Source: Didymodactylos carnosus
Lineage: Eukaryota; Rotifera; Eurotatoria; Philodinida; Philodinidae
Reading direction: 5' to 3'
Assembly: GCA_905250885.1 (NCBI GenBank)
Contig: CAJNOQ010001588.1
Location: forward strand, 7,205-30,120
DNA length: 22,916 bases
Made by a program: the position numbers and the translations under genes. Below, one piece after another: positions 8,172 through 18,530 of the stretch (its first letter is position 1; every line of letters starts with the position of its first letter). A model generated the notes under the pieces. The model saw only the letters and a program-made list of their open reading frames with translations. It was not told the DNA's origin and did no database searches.

Positions 8172-10900
8172 TCAAAAATGGATAGTGAACTGACTTTTTT
8201 TTGCATAATAGTGATATACAGCGTATGCGAGTATGCTCAACGGCGCTATGCTCGTTAAAAAATATCCAACTATTTGGATTGATAACGGATAGACATAGTT
8301 TTCGAAACCAATCGGTTTTACTCTTCTCAACGTAATGTAAAGCATACCAAATAACCAAATAGGTACAACAAACAGCCAACAAAACCAAATATATGTCATA
8401 TTTCTTTTTACTGTTAGACTGAAAGAACAAAATGTTTAAAAGTATAACAAATACTCGATTTCTATCGTTCTTTACCTTATGTGTATTGCAAACAATTTTC
8501 CTGGCCATTCATCTGGTGGCCATTTTTCAAACCAAGTATGAAACCTTTTTTGGTAACAGAAGAGAACGGTGAATACTTCAATAATACATATAATTAACAA
8601 TGGCAATCCACCACAAATATAAGAATCAAATATAATAAATATGTAAAATCCGGCTCGCGTACACATTGATAAACCACATACAAACGATAACAGTACATAA
8701 ACAGCTACAATTGTTTCACGACGTATTATTTTATTTTGAATACGTAAATCAGTTAATTTATCAGTTATGGCTGTTAACACCGCCTCACATGTAACCTTGA
8801 AAGAAAGAAACATCGGTATTAGTCGTTGCGCTTACGTTTGAATTGGCAGTAAGACGTACAAATTGAGAATCGATTCCAAGAAATAGTATCATAGTAAAAA
8901 ACATAATCGCCCAGAAATGTGCCCAAGGCATCAAAGAAATAGCTTTTGGATAAACAATAAATGCCAGTCCTGGACCACTTGATAACACGCGTTCAATCGT
9001 TACATTGTTTTTCACAGATATGAAGCCTAATAACTATTTAAAATAATAATAGATGTACAACTTATGCGTGTTAAAAACTCCTTTAAAAATCTCTAAATCA
9101 ATTTAAACAACAGAATACTCACGGGAAAAACGACAAAACCACTGAAAATGTTTGTAAATATACTTGTTGTGCTAGTTATAAGAATATCTCTATAGAAATT
9201 GTAATCTCGACGATTATACGAAGACAGAGCAGGAATGATACCCCATCCGATAGCGTATGCCCACAAAACATGACCGGCCGCTTGACTCCAAGCTTTTGAG
9301 TTTAACAGTCGTTTGGCATCAGGTACTAGATAATAACGTAGTCCGTACCATGAACCATCCAGTGTTATACCACGGATAAACAATGCAATCATTGGTACGT
9401 ATGGAAATAACGCTATAACGATTTATAATCATAACACTGAACAGTGTCAAACACATGATTACTGCTTACCAGTGAACATGGCAACTTTACTAGAGAGTTT
9501 AATACCTTTCCATAAACACAAGTAGATCATACACCATACAATAAACAGACAGGCAACGTTTGGCCAATGAAATGATAATAGACCACATAAATCTTGTGAG
9601 ATATTCAGCACAAAACTACTCCAAAATATTTCAACAGATTCAACCACACTGTGATTTGAAAACTGGAATGTAGAATTTATGCCTAAATGAAGTTCATATC
9701 ATTAGAAAAAGTTATCAGAATGAAAGATTCGCATCCGACGGCATAATTTAGCAGCTATATTGTTCGTCGCATACTTCGAAGATATCAAAACCTTGTTGAT
9801 AACAAGTTATGTAACAATCTTGGATATTCATGTGTGATAATCAAGCTCTTCTGATCATCCGTCCGGATAAAACAATCACCATATTGTGGTTTATTGTATT
9901 TATTCTGATTAGTGTTCGTGGCTTTTCGAGAAGGCCGTATGAAAGGCTAGTCAATGTCCATGAGCAGCTGTAACGATTAGGTGGAAAATCTCTGCGTCGT
10001 GCTAGCTTTCTAGTAAGAGCTGTAGTTGATGGATGATCATATGAGAAGCTGTCAGCTGTAGAGAAGATGCTGGGCTATTGAAACTTCCGTTACATCAGCA
10101 AAGTCATCCGGCAGCTAGAGTATTCTTTCTCTTCTACCGTTTATGGGTAAAGGAGAATGGCTTTTCTGCGGTTAAGTGTCTTGTTTAGTAGGTTTAAGAT
10201 GTAACAGATAAAAATAAATAAAAATCTTGATGACTACCTGCTAACTTGTCTTGTGTTGTATCACTCCATGGCAATTGTGTTCCAATAGAAGCAAAGGAAT
10301 AGAATAGATAAACGGTACCCCTAACAGAACAGAACCAGACTTTATCTTATCACAAGGTCGAGTGTATTAAATCTGCTCACCAAACCATTATAATAACATA
10401 ATACAATGCACCAAAAAAGGACATAAATACAGATGCAATACCAATGCCTTTCATTGCTGGTGCAAAATTCCAACAGCCGACCGGTCCTCTCCGTGATAAC
10501 TGTCCAAGGCCAGTTTCCATTATGAGCAAAGGAATACCACATAGTAAACTAATAATCACATATGGAATAACAAATGCTGCTCCACCATTTTGAAACGCCA
10601 AGTAGGGAAAACGCCATATACTCCCTAAAATGTTAAAAATAAATGTTTTATAGCTCACTTTCTCATGTGCAAAGTTGTACCTAGTCCGATGAGGCCCCCC
10701 AATGTTGTTATCAAATAATCGCATTTTGTTGGCCATATTTCGCGCATAGACGGTTTTCGAGCCGTTAACGGAATAACTGAGTGTTTTCGAGCATCAACCC
10801 GAAAATTTTCAATATCTTTTGATTCAGATATGTATACATCGTTTATCACGGCAACTGACGTTTTTTCATCTGGCGATGGTAATGAAAATGCACACGCCAT
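8172..10900 (-). CDS. SLC6-family sodium-coupled transporter, 8 exons, 596 aa
   Basis: Plasma-membrane transporter of the neurotransmitter:sodium symporter fold; substrate unknown. Exons: 10900-10681, 10624-10381, 10320-10238, 9682-9470, 9412-9123, 9033-8860, 8795-8476, 8418-8172 (stop TGA). All introns are GT-AG: 56, 60, 555, 57, 89, 64 and 57 nt. Each junction restores frame, e.g. GLIGLG joined to SIWRFPYLAFQNGG. Visible blocks: TM1 at 61-85 (GLGSIWRFPY), TM2 with METGLGQLSRRG (109-120), LPW (171-173) in a shortened loop with NST and NHS glycosylation motifs, KGIK..KVAMFTALFPY (241-258), TM6 ending LSSYN (316-320), TM7 SGFVVFPLLGF (344-354), TM8 LAFIVYPKAISLMP, LGIDSQF (402-408), GFYIFIIFDSY, TM12 near 560-583. 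Length is normal for the family. The exon 6 donor is GTACGT; a downstream GTAAGC would leave a 40-nt intron and break family spacing. Oddities: family-conserved ion-site residues differ and the usual loop-2 cysteines are absent. Intron 3 holds a dispersed repeat. The extracellular glycine-type TM1 motif lacks the aspartate of monoamine carriers. Confidence 0.93.
9794..10060 (+). repeat. Dispersed 267-bp repeat, copy A, in SLC6 intron 3
   Basis: About 90% identical by eye to the inverted copy at 18094-18360. It starts TGTTGATAACAAGTTATG and ends GAAGCTGTCAGCTGTA. Similarity stops sharply at both ends in the two copies, so this is a discrete unit. It explains why intron 3 is 555 nt while the other introns are 56-89 nt. 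It has no ORF or terminal inverted repeat. TG at one end and a size near 270 bp suggest a solo LTR or other short non-autonomous unit, but no target duplication is visible. Confidence 0.8.
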
Positions 10901-12430
10901 TGTACTAATATAATAGATGTTTCATTTCAAGAGAAAATATAAATCCACTGTCGAACAATAGAATCTGTTTGTACTTTTGAGGTTATTTTACCCGGAACAA
11001 TCAAAATAATTACATTTTATAACATATTTTCATATATGTATATTGCCATATGAGAAAGAAACAGAATGGATTAGCTATATAATGTTTCTTACGATTTCTC
11101 TATCTACAACGTTTGTTGATCAAGGTCAGAATTATCATTCATTCATCGTTTAAACAGTTCATAGTGATCCTAGTGATTTTTTCTGTTCTATTTTCTATTA
11201 GTTTGTCTTTTTTTCTTTCACAAACATTCCATATACCAACTTTATGCTTTGATATTTCTCATGAATGATGTTTTTAGTACTTTACTAATCTTCTCTACAG
11301 ATACTATATTTTTTCTGCATATTCAAGGATTATGACGGAGTATACTATCATGCTTAAATGATTACACCGATGGGTTTGCATTCCGATGCATACAGATCAG
11401 TCACTACTGGGCAGTGAAGCAACGTGTTTTTATGTATCAGATTGAAGGGTGTTCTCTCGATTCGTCTCTCATAAATTTTTTGTCTCATTTTGTTCCTTAA
11501 AATGTTTTTCTTGTTTCGTCTCTCATATGTACTCATAGACTAAATTAAATTGATTAATCATTTCTAATTAAAATATATACAAGATAAACAAAAATTTCCA
11601 AATAATAGAAATTGTGCAAGTTCAATTGTATTACGTACATGTATTATGTTCACTAGACAAGTTCAACTGGAATAGGACAAATGTCAGCATCGTTTCTTCA
11701 TTAGTAGTCAAAATTGTTTAATTTCATGTGATGTCAAAGGAATGATCGATGCTGTGTGTAATTTTTTCTGCTTCCTTAAGAGATTTACTTGCTAGTCAGC
11801 AATCACTGCGTGATTTTTTGAAATTCGAATTAGCATGGATTTAGTGAGCTCGTATTCTTATTTTAAGGATTTTACAACTTGAGACGTTCACCTTAAGAAA
11901 TGAAAGCATAGAAACTTCGAGTTGTTCGTTAAAAATGACCGGTGGCATAAGATAGGGTGATATACATGACTAATGGCTCGAAGAATATAAGAAAGACAAA
12001 GAAAAAAATGGCAAGCCTTCCATTTTTATCCTTGTCTTGATGGAATTATGAAGAACTCCATGTCTTTGCACGAACGGAAAATGTCAGAATGATTTTTTTG
12101 AGACAGTGGAATAAGACAAATAACGGACTTATCCGCACATTGTACTAGAAGAATCTTAGCTCATAGAGAGTTAAGGGCCTCCTCTCAGAAATTCGATGTT
12201 TTCATCGAAACCTTCGAAACTGAAGTAACCATACGGTTCCGTATCCCAAAGTGTCATCTTTCAGAATCCATCACAGTTTGCCAAAAATTTAATGTTTTTG
12301 GAGGATTTTGAAAAAGATTTCTGAAAGCCCTAAAAATCACCTTTTCTAAATTTTATGTTTTAATTAAAATTTTTAAAGTTATCGGTTTTAAAAGACATGG
12401 AGCTATGTTGAGCAGAGTGTTCTAATCAGA
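10901..12430. other. Upstream flank of the SLC6 gene, no gene recognised
   Basis: The first part should contain the SLC6 promoter, read leftwards, but I see no decisive promoter motif. A Lys/Arg-rich 60-codon ORF at 11354-11536 (minus) owes its pattern to repeated TCGTCTCTCATA-type sequence and is not convincing. Near 12395-12435 is a fragment (GAGCAGAGTG...AATGAGATGTC) resembling a diverged repeat found elsewhere in the window, directly before the LINE fragment. Confidence 0.5.
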
Positions 12431-12972
12431 ATGAGATGTCCAGCAGGTTTAAATGACTTTGTCTTGCAGAGTTATACTAGTTTTGCTAACTATAATACTC
12501 GTAGTCAACTAAATGATCAGCACTGGCAGCCATTTCCCAGAACAAAAATATTTAGAGAATCATTTTTTTGTCAAGCTCGTATTGATTGGCAAGAATTACC
12601 ATTTAGTACACATAGCACAATGAAGTTGAATTCTTTTAAAAAGAATATTAAAACATTGGTCAAGAAAAGATTTCCTACTATAAATAATCGCTTAGATGAA
12701 ATACATTTTTGTCGATGTCGAGTTGATCGAACTCAACTAAGGCATGATTTGTACATTAGCAATCTCACTGCTGACCCGGTGCGAATGAGACACTTGAACA
12801 CTTTTTCCTCCATTGTCCTTTATACCAAAACCAACGAAAACTGCTATTCTCTGAGATTGTTGACATAATGCCTACGGCAACCATAACAATGTCATTACTT
12901 ATGTTATATGACTCGATGAAATATGAAGATATGATAGAGATATATCATTCTGTTTTAAAGTTATATCTATGA
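12431..12972 (+). pseudogene. 5'-truncated LINE (non-LTR retrotransposon), ORF2 C-terminus
   Basis: The peptide holds the usual end of a jockey/CR1-type ORF2. It has SYTSFANYNTRSQLN (the YNTR motif after the RT), a FRESFFCQARIDWQELP stretch, LNSFKKNIKTL, then RHDLYISNLTADPV. After a frameshift near 12780-12790 it continues in another frame as LEHFFLHCPLYQNQRKLLF, the terminal C..C/H..C zinc-knuckle-like motif. It ends at TGA 12970-12972. The first Cys pair is damaged (TGC GAA TGA). Everything upstream (endonuclease, RT) is missing, as for a 5'-truncated LINE copy. The clade within the non-LTR elements is not resolved. Confidence 0.82.
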
Positions 12973-13300
12973 ATAATCGCTTTAAGCAGCCTGGATTTCC
13001 ATCTGTCACGTATCAACATTAAGTTCGATTAAGTGGGTGCTACATGTGATGAGACTAAATTGAGCTCTAGTTCTAGGTTGAGCATCATTAGCTTCAATAA
13101 CACCATTGAAAACCAATAGTGCAAGTGTGATGTCCCTAGGGATAAGACGAAGACTTCTTCTATTTTTTTCTTTATTTATTTCTCTCTTGTTATGTTTTAC
13201 GTTCTTATGTTACATGTGTGTGTTTCTGCGTATAGTGCTAAAGTGGGTTTTTAACCCTTTGTGCTCAGGTTTATACTTTATTTTTAATAAAGGTTTAAAT
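12973..13300 (+). other. Probable LINE 3' UTR with polyadenylation signal
   Basis: Non-coding sequence between the LINE stop and the next candidate exon. It contains AATAAA at 13286-13291 followed by AT-rich sequence, which may be the LINE 3' end. The overlapping 93-codon ORF 13106-13387 crosses from this UTR into the candidate exon in a different frame and is not considered real. Confidence 0.45.
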
Positions 13301-13310
13301 CTAACAATGG

Positions 13311-13455
13311 ATGATATTTCTAATATTATCAATTTTAATTGGCGTTTATTTATGGTTAAATTTGTCTCGTCGACGTCGACATCGTGATTCAACAAGTGGA
13401 TTATCAACACGTGAACGAGATAATATAAGTGGTGATCATATACAAGGTGGCACCA
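13311..13455 (+). CDS. Candidate first exon: small membrane-anchored protein
   Basis: ATG 13311 is the first start after an in-frame TAA at 13302. The frame gives 48 codons plus one base, then a consensus donor GTAAGT at 13456. Residues 2-17 are a hydrophobic segment (IFLILSILIGVYLWL), immediately followed by a basic cluster SRRRRHRD and a polar tail (STSGLSTRERDNISGD). This order suggests a single-pass anchor with a cytosolic C-terminus by the positive-inside rule. I do not recognise the family. The nearest plausible acceptor (TTGTTTCAG near 13657) would add only a few codons before a stop, so downstream exons are unresolved. The 3' end of a LINE lies within about 15 bp upstream, so it may have landed in the promoter or in an intron. 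Composition (CGTCGACGTCGA) is richer in GC than its surroundings. Confidence 0.4.
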
Positions 13456-15722
13456 GTAAGTCGTTTAAAAATAAGTAACATACCGTTAATGCGTATCAAA
13501 TAATGACACTTTTGTATTTGTGTCTGCTACTCTGGGTATTTTAAACAAAATGATTATTAAAAATTCGTTTTTTTTGTTCTTGTGAAATTATCGTTTTCTT
13601 CGGTAACAAAAGTGATAGAAAGTTATTTTTGTACAAGTTATTCATATGTTGTTTCAGCGCTTGCTCATATGCTATATTAACAAAGTATACCTGACAAGTA
13701 ATACGGAGATTATTCATTTGAAGAATATGTTAGATATACTTTCTCTGTAGTTAGTAGAAACATTATGTATAAAACGTAGATACTCGAGTAGTTTCTATTT
13801 ATTTTCACTTTTTGTCGTATTCTTCTATTATACACTCGTGATTTTACTTCTGTAAGCGAAAAAGTTGATAAGGTTGCAGAGTAGCATTCCAGTGTGCTTG
13901 ATTACCTTAATGCAAAGAACTATATCTGGATTACCTGGGATATTTTTTCTTTTTGTCTAGCTTTTAACTACTGTGATATCGAACGACGACAAATCTGTAT
14001 GACGTATTATCGAAACTAAATTATTAAGTGTCCTAATGGCATAAGCTAAAAGTACAATAAGTATATTTAACATGTAGCAAATATTTGCAAAGAAAGGATA
14101 TGATAAACTATCATTATCATTCACGATCCATCTCTTGGCAGACACTTTTCCACCCTCAAATGTTGATTCATCATGACCCTTTAAAAAAAGACTGTCTATA
14201 TCTGTTATGGGGGACTGCTATGGAGGCAAAGTTTCCGTCATCGACGTCCTTGGGCGCCCGTGAACGACCCCCTCAAAACATTTTCGGTCCATTGGATCGG
14301 TAAATTGGATTTAATACGCTATCGTACTACTAATCAAAGAATAACACTGATCTATTTTCCAGGTGTTTTTGATAGCTTATTCTAAACTTATACAGAAGCG
14401 TTGAAAATTTAGTTCAAAACTAGCATTATGTATAATATTAAATGTTTTTTTTCTCACTTTTGTTAGCAGTTACGAATAAAACTGGACTTGATTTTCTAAC
14501 TATCATAGAGAATCTGTTCTTTTACAATATTTGTGAAAAATCAAAAATAACAGGAAAATTCCGTCTCTGCCAACTCCAATACAAGAAGATGCATCTTCAG
14601 TTATTTCCATTTATTGTGTCATGGCTGTTTGCAAAAATAAAAGAATCTATAACCTGAATCTACATTTTTTAATCGCAAAAAATTTGTACGATTTTTCTCT
14701 TTTATATTGGTACCATTTTACTACAACGAATAGTGATCTACTACTTTTTTCCGGCTGTAATAACAGTTACAAACAATGTGAGTGAAATTGAGCTATTAAT
14801 ACGTTATAGTATCTTTTTCCATTAGAGCGATAAACGAATAAGTTAGAGAGTACATTGAATTCTTCTGTGAATTCTTGTGTGAAAATAAAAGAAGAGATGT
14901 GGTGACATAGTATCGGAGGCAAAAATGGTGTTATTATGAGTGAAGATGAGCTGAAAACCTAGTTGTCTTAAAAATGAAAACTTTTTTCAATGATATTATT
15001 TCTGAGATAGTCAACAGCACAGTCAACAGAGTGTCTACTTTCAGATATCTCTTTATACTCTAGAACTATTTTCTATGATTTAAAGCAAGTAGCTTTATAG
15101 ACAAGATACTAGTTTTCCCTAGAAGTTATTGCAATCAAACTTTTTCCTGTACGAGTAGATTTCTGAGGGAAACTTTGATGGTCAAAATGAGACGAAGCAT
15201 TTTCCTACAAGTTTTAAAATGTACCAACATTTTCTTTGAAAATCGTTTATCGGTCTTCGTATTTCTACAAAAATCTCCGTCTAAACAGATGCTGGAGAGT
15301 TCCGATTGATTTTAAAATGAGGTGCGACTATAGATTGACCAAGTACAATTTTTAGATTTTGTTCTAGTTATCAATAGAGAGAAGAATTTTATACATTTTT
15401 TTAGAAGTTTCGGGATTTTCGACTTCTGGTGTGTAGATATCTATACGAATTGAGAAAATACAACTCTTATTCGACCAGAAGAATGTTTTTGGCAAGCAGA
15501 AATAATTGGGGTTTCTTAGACAAAACTTTTCTGTACGATATTGTAGCAAGTGTCTCATTATTCTCATCGTAAAAAAAAAGTGAAAAGATCTTCATCATTT
15601 TTTGGTTGATGGAATAAGAAGAATGAATATTATTCTTTTGAAATTGTCAATGTGTGATGAGTTTTTTATGTATTAAACTTTGTTACTAATTTTATTCATT
15701 ATATAAGGAAAATGTACTTCTG
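13456..15722. other. AT-rich stretch, no confident gene
   Basis: A GC-rich island at 14220-14300 stands out and could be an exon. In one frame (ORF 14085-14303) it reads MEAKFPSSTSLGARERPP and ends just before a GTAAAT; in another it reads VMGDCYGGKVSVIDVLGRP. No frame shows a secure family. The 71-codon ORF at 14442-14657 and the minus-strand ORFs 13957-14145 and 15364-15567 have no recognisable motif. A worn repeat (15030-15215) starts GTGTCTACTTTCAGA and resembles 17344-17560. Confidence 0.4.
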
Positions 15723-16199
15723 ATCACCAAGCGTTTTTAGATACAAATGTTCACCAAAAAGGAATCTTTTGATAACCAAATGGTGTCCAACGCCCTTAAG
15801 ATTATTCATTTCTCAACCAATATACAATATAGAAAAATATGTACAAAGTGAAGAAAAACAACATATTTTAGAATGGAAAGCCGTTCTAACTTTCTTTGGG
15901 CGTGTTTATCTTTATGTTTCCTATTGGCTGAATAGATGTTTCATCATTGACTTGATCCAGTAAAGTAGCTAATCAAACCGAATGTTTACAGGAATATTGT
16001 TTCATACCAACTGAATATGTGCACGCCTACGATGATATTATAAACTAACATGACTGTCGACGTATCAGAAAATCAGTGAACGTAAGCCATTGATGAGAAC
16101 GATAGATATCTATCGATAAAATTAAGGGTGCTGATCACCATTTGGTTATCAAAAGTATCCTTTTTTGGTGATTATTTATATCTAAAAATGCTTGGTGAT
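15723..16199. mobile_element. 477-bp inverted-repeat (MITE-like) element
   Basis: The left arm 15723-15785 and the right arm 16135-16199 are inverted copies of about 64 bp, close to 90% identical by eye. Each begins ATCACCAAGC at the outer edge and ends AACCAAATGGTG at the inner edge, with CACCAA repeated inside each arm. The core holds a 64-codon ORF (15769-15963) without known motifs, beginning inside the left arm. No transposase and no unambiguous target duplication (the flanks are CTTCTG and AAAAGA). It is probably a non-autonomous DNA transposon. Confidence 0.82.
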
Positions 16200-16531
16200 A
16201 AAAGAAATTCGTATTTCTATGTAACAATAGCTTAACGGTTATTGATTGTACATATTTATAAAAATAAATTGATGCTAATTGTATAATCCCTAGTATATCA
16301 GTTGTACTCGGTTGCTTACTTTATTATACTATGTCTATATCCTCGAATCGATAAACCTAAGGAAGAAAGAATCAAAAGTATATGCTTATTTAGCCATGAA
16401 TGATAAATTGTATCTACATTAGAATATGAAACATTCATTAATGCTTAACTAAGAAGTTGGCGATTAAGCAATTTATAAATAATTTTTACAATTTAGAGAT
16501 AATATATAATGACATCGTTCACGAATAATAG

Positions 16532-16798
16532 TTTATAATAGTTATTAGTATTCAATTCAAGACCAATACAGTTATTGCCAGTCTACACAACAAAAACAGA
16601 ATCACTAACGCCAAACGAGTACGATTAACATATATGCTTTCATCATCAACGAATGTAGTTCTATCACTATTAATCAGTCACATAATCCACCATCCTCGAC
16701 AGTCGCTTGAAAATATTAGACTAAAATGGAAAAAAGCATTTAAAGTTATTAGAGAAATTAATCGAAAAGAGAGAATGAAATCTGAGTCAAACAAATAA
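16532..16798 (+). CDS. Candidate terminal exon, unknown protein
   Basis: Open for 88 codons from the TAG at 16529 to TAA 16796-16798; the only good ATG is internal (16634), giving 54 residues. A possible splice acceptor (AGTTATTAG) ends at 16548. The peptide has a basic, helical tail (LKWKKAFKVIREINRKER) after a hydrophobic patch (VVLSLLISHII), with more varied codons than the flanks. No family was recognised. It might be the last exon of a gene whose other exons I cannot place, or chance. Confidence 0.25.
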   Translation, partial: FIIVISIQFKTNTVIASLHNKNRITNAKRVRLTYMLSSSTNVVLSLLISHIIHHPRQSLENIRLKWKKAFKVIREINRKERMKSESNK

Positions 16799-17192
16799 TA
16801 AGCATATCAGTAAGTTACCAAAAGAAGAGAAACAGATATTCGTGACGACTGATATGAATGTTTGTTAATTATATTGTAAAATATCCTTGAATAATGGTTG
16901 TTTATCTTAGCAGAACATCTGTTTAGATGGGCCTGTAAGATACATCAGGAAAAATAGAGAATTTCGTAATAAGAGTGCGTTTGTGTTTTTTATTTCACAT
17001 AGATCAGTAAATATTAGACGATTCATATGAAATAAACAGGATGTACGATACCTTTGTCACAACGAAGTCTTCAAAGTTCAATAGTTCTTTCCTCTGCTTG
17101 TATTTCACAACGTTATTCTTATATATGGTCGGCATCATTAACATTCTTCCATTGTTAATCACTGACCAACATTACCAATTAATCATCATCAG

Positions 17193-17286
17193 CAGAGCTG
17201 GGCAACTCCGGCTAGAGACAACTCCAACTCCGCTAAGAACTCTAAAGTCCAACTCCAACTCGGAGGGACTCAAGTCCGAATTAAAA
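17193..17286 (+). repeat. Fragment of a hAT-like element end with CAACTCC repeats
   Basis: It begins CAGAGCTGGGCAACTCCGG, a terminus of the CAGAG(C/A)TGGG type common to hAT transposons, then repeats CAACTCC/ACTCCAACTC units to about 17286. No matching opposite end was found in the window, so this is a single-ended or truncated copy. The ORFs on both strands here (17041-17331, 17172-17474) follow from the repeat and are not taken as genes. Nothing else was recognised between 16799 and 17666 except the worn repeat at 17344-17560. Confidence 0.45.
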
Positions 17287-17666
17287 TCTATTTGCTCTTT
17301 TTCCATGCTCAGTTTTGAGATAAACACATGAGAAGATAGCCTGACGTGTCTACTTTCAGAATCTATATCGCTTTTGGTTACAAAATTGAGTTTATCGGGA
17401 TTTTGCTCAAGTTGTCTAGGATTCTCGGAAAACAGGGTCTTCAAATAATAGCTTTTTCCTGGATACTTATGCAATTAAAATTTTTTCTGAACATACAGAT
17501 TGGTAGAGCAGACGTTTCTGATCAAAATAAGATCTTGCACAACTCTGTATGACCTTGCATCATACAGGCATTTTCCTATAAGTGCTAAAATTGAGTATAG
17601 ACAAACTGACAGTAATAGCAGTTTGTCGTAAAGAGTTTATTCTTTTTTGTTTTAAAGAGGAAAAGA

Positions 17667-17836
17667 AACTACATGGTCTGACCGGCGCCGATTTTTGAAT
17701 TAGGTCGTAGCTTTTATCAAATTGAGGAGTTTTAGAAAATCCTCAAGAGTGAGTTTTCAGGTTTGGGAGGTTGTTGGTTGTTTGGAAACCAATAAAGATT
17801 TAATGAAGAAATCCGCGCCGGTCAGACCATGTAGTT
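17667..17836. mobile_element. 170-bp MITE with near-perfect terminal repeats
   Basis: The ends are AACTACATGGTCTGACCGGC on the left and its inverted copy on the right (GCCGGTCAGACCATGTAGTT), followed inside by GC(C/G)GATTT on both. The repeat includes TA four bases in, so a TA target site of Tc1/mariner type is possible but cannot be proved. There is no ORF. Confidence 0.85.
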
Positions 17837-18093
17837 AGGTGTCTAGCTTAAAACAAAACAAACCCGAACTTTCCAGCTTACTTTCCAGTTTAAAAGTACT
17901 TCAGGGTACTTTTTGGACCTTGAGCTCTGGAAAATTCCTGAAAGACCTGGAGACAAAAAAATGTTTTCATTCCCGTAACTCATTAAACCGAACATTTATT
18001 GAAAGTTTCGTCAAGATCGGATGTACGGTGTCGAAGATAATTTCTGAGGGGTCCTTAGGACAGAAACGTAGTAAAGGGAGAACAAATCTGATT

Positions 18094-18360
18094 TACAGCT
18101 GACAGCTTCTCATATGATCATCCATCAACTACAGCTCTCACTAGAAAGCTAGCATGATCTAGAGATTTTTCTCCTAATCGTTACACCCACTCATAGACAT
18201 TGACTAGCCTTTCATAAGGCCTTCTCGAAAAGCCACGAACATTAATCAGAATAAATACAATAAATCACAATGTGGTGATTGTTTTATCCGGACGGATGAT
18301 CAGAAGAGCTTGATTATCAGACATGAATATCCAAGATTATTACATAACTTGTCATCAACA
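18094..18360 (-). repeat. Dispersed 267-bp repeat, copy B
   Basis: Inverted copy of 9794-10060, running from TACAGCTGACAGCTTCTC (18094) to ACTTGTCATCAACA (18360). Differences are scattered substitutions and short indels, e.g. TAACAAG versus TGACAAG near the end. The flanks of the two copies are unrelated. The 87-codon ORF just upstream (17839-18102) runs into this repeat and has no motif. Confidence 0.8.
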
Positions 18361-18421
18361 ATAAAATGGTGAACGATTAGAATGACCAAAAACGAAAAGA
18401 AAAGTCATATATATGTATGAT

Positions 18422-18530
18422 CATATGTATATGTTGTAGCCAAACTTCAAATCTGAATTTTGGCTGAGAATCGTCAGCCAAATTTCAAATTTTGGCCGAA
18501 TTTTAAGTTTGGTTGCAACATATATGTATG
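18422..18530. repeat. 109-bp palindromic MITE-like repeat
   Basis: The outer arms start CATATGTATATGTTGTAGCC (18422) and, inverted, CATACATATATGTTGCAACC (18530), continuing AAACTT(C/A)AAAT. The centre holds further GCCAAA/TTTGGC palindromes, so the unit folds into a nearly continuous hairpin. There is no ORF. Confidence 0.7.

Noticed and set aside
8146-8508. 120-codon minus-strand ORF
   Set aside because: Wrong frame across SLC6 intron 7 and exon 8; the spliced frame gives the expected TM11-TM12 sequence.
8796-8835. Alternative SLC6 exon 6 donor GTAAGC
   Set aside because: It would make a 40-nt intron and insert eight residues after DSQF, where the family reads straight on; the GTACGT donor fits better.
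14185-14262. P-loop-like reading VMGDCYGGKVSVI in one plus-strand frame
   Set aside because: It resembles a small-GTPase GxxxxGK motif, but the frame is only about 26 codons between stops, the Ser/Thr after Lys is Val, and no other GTPase motif follows.
17839-18102. 87-codon plus-strand ORF
   Set aside because: It begins at the MITE edge, runs into the dispersed repeat and shows no conserved motif.
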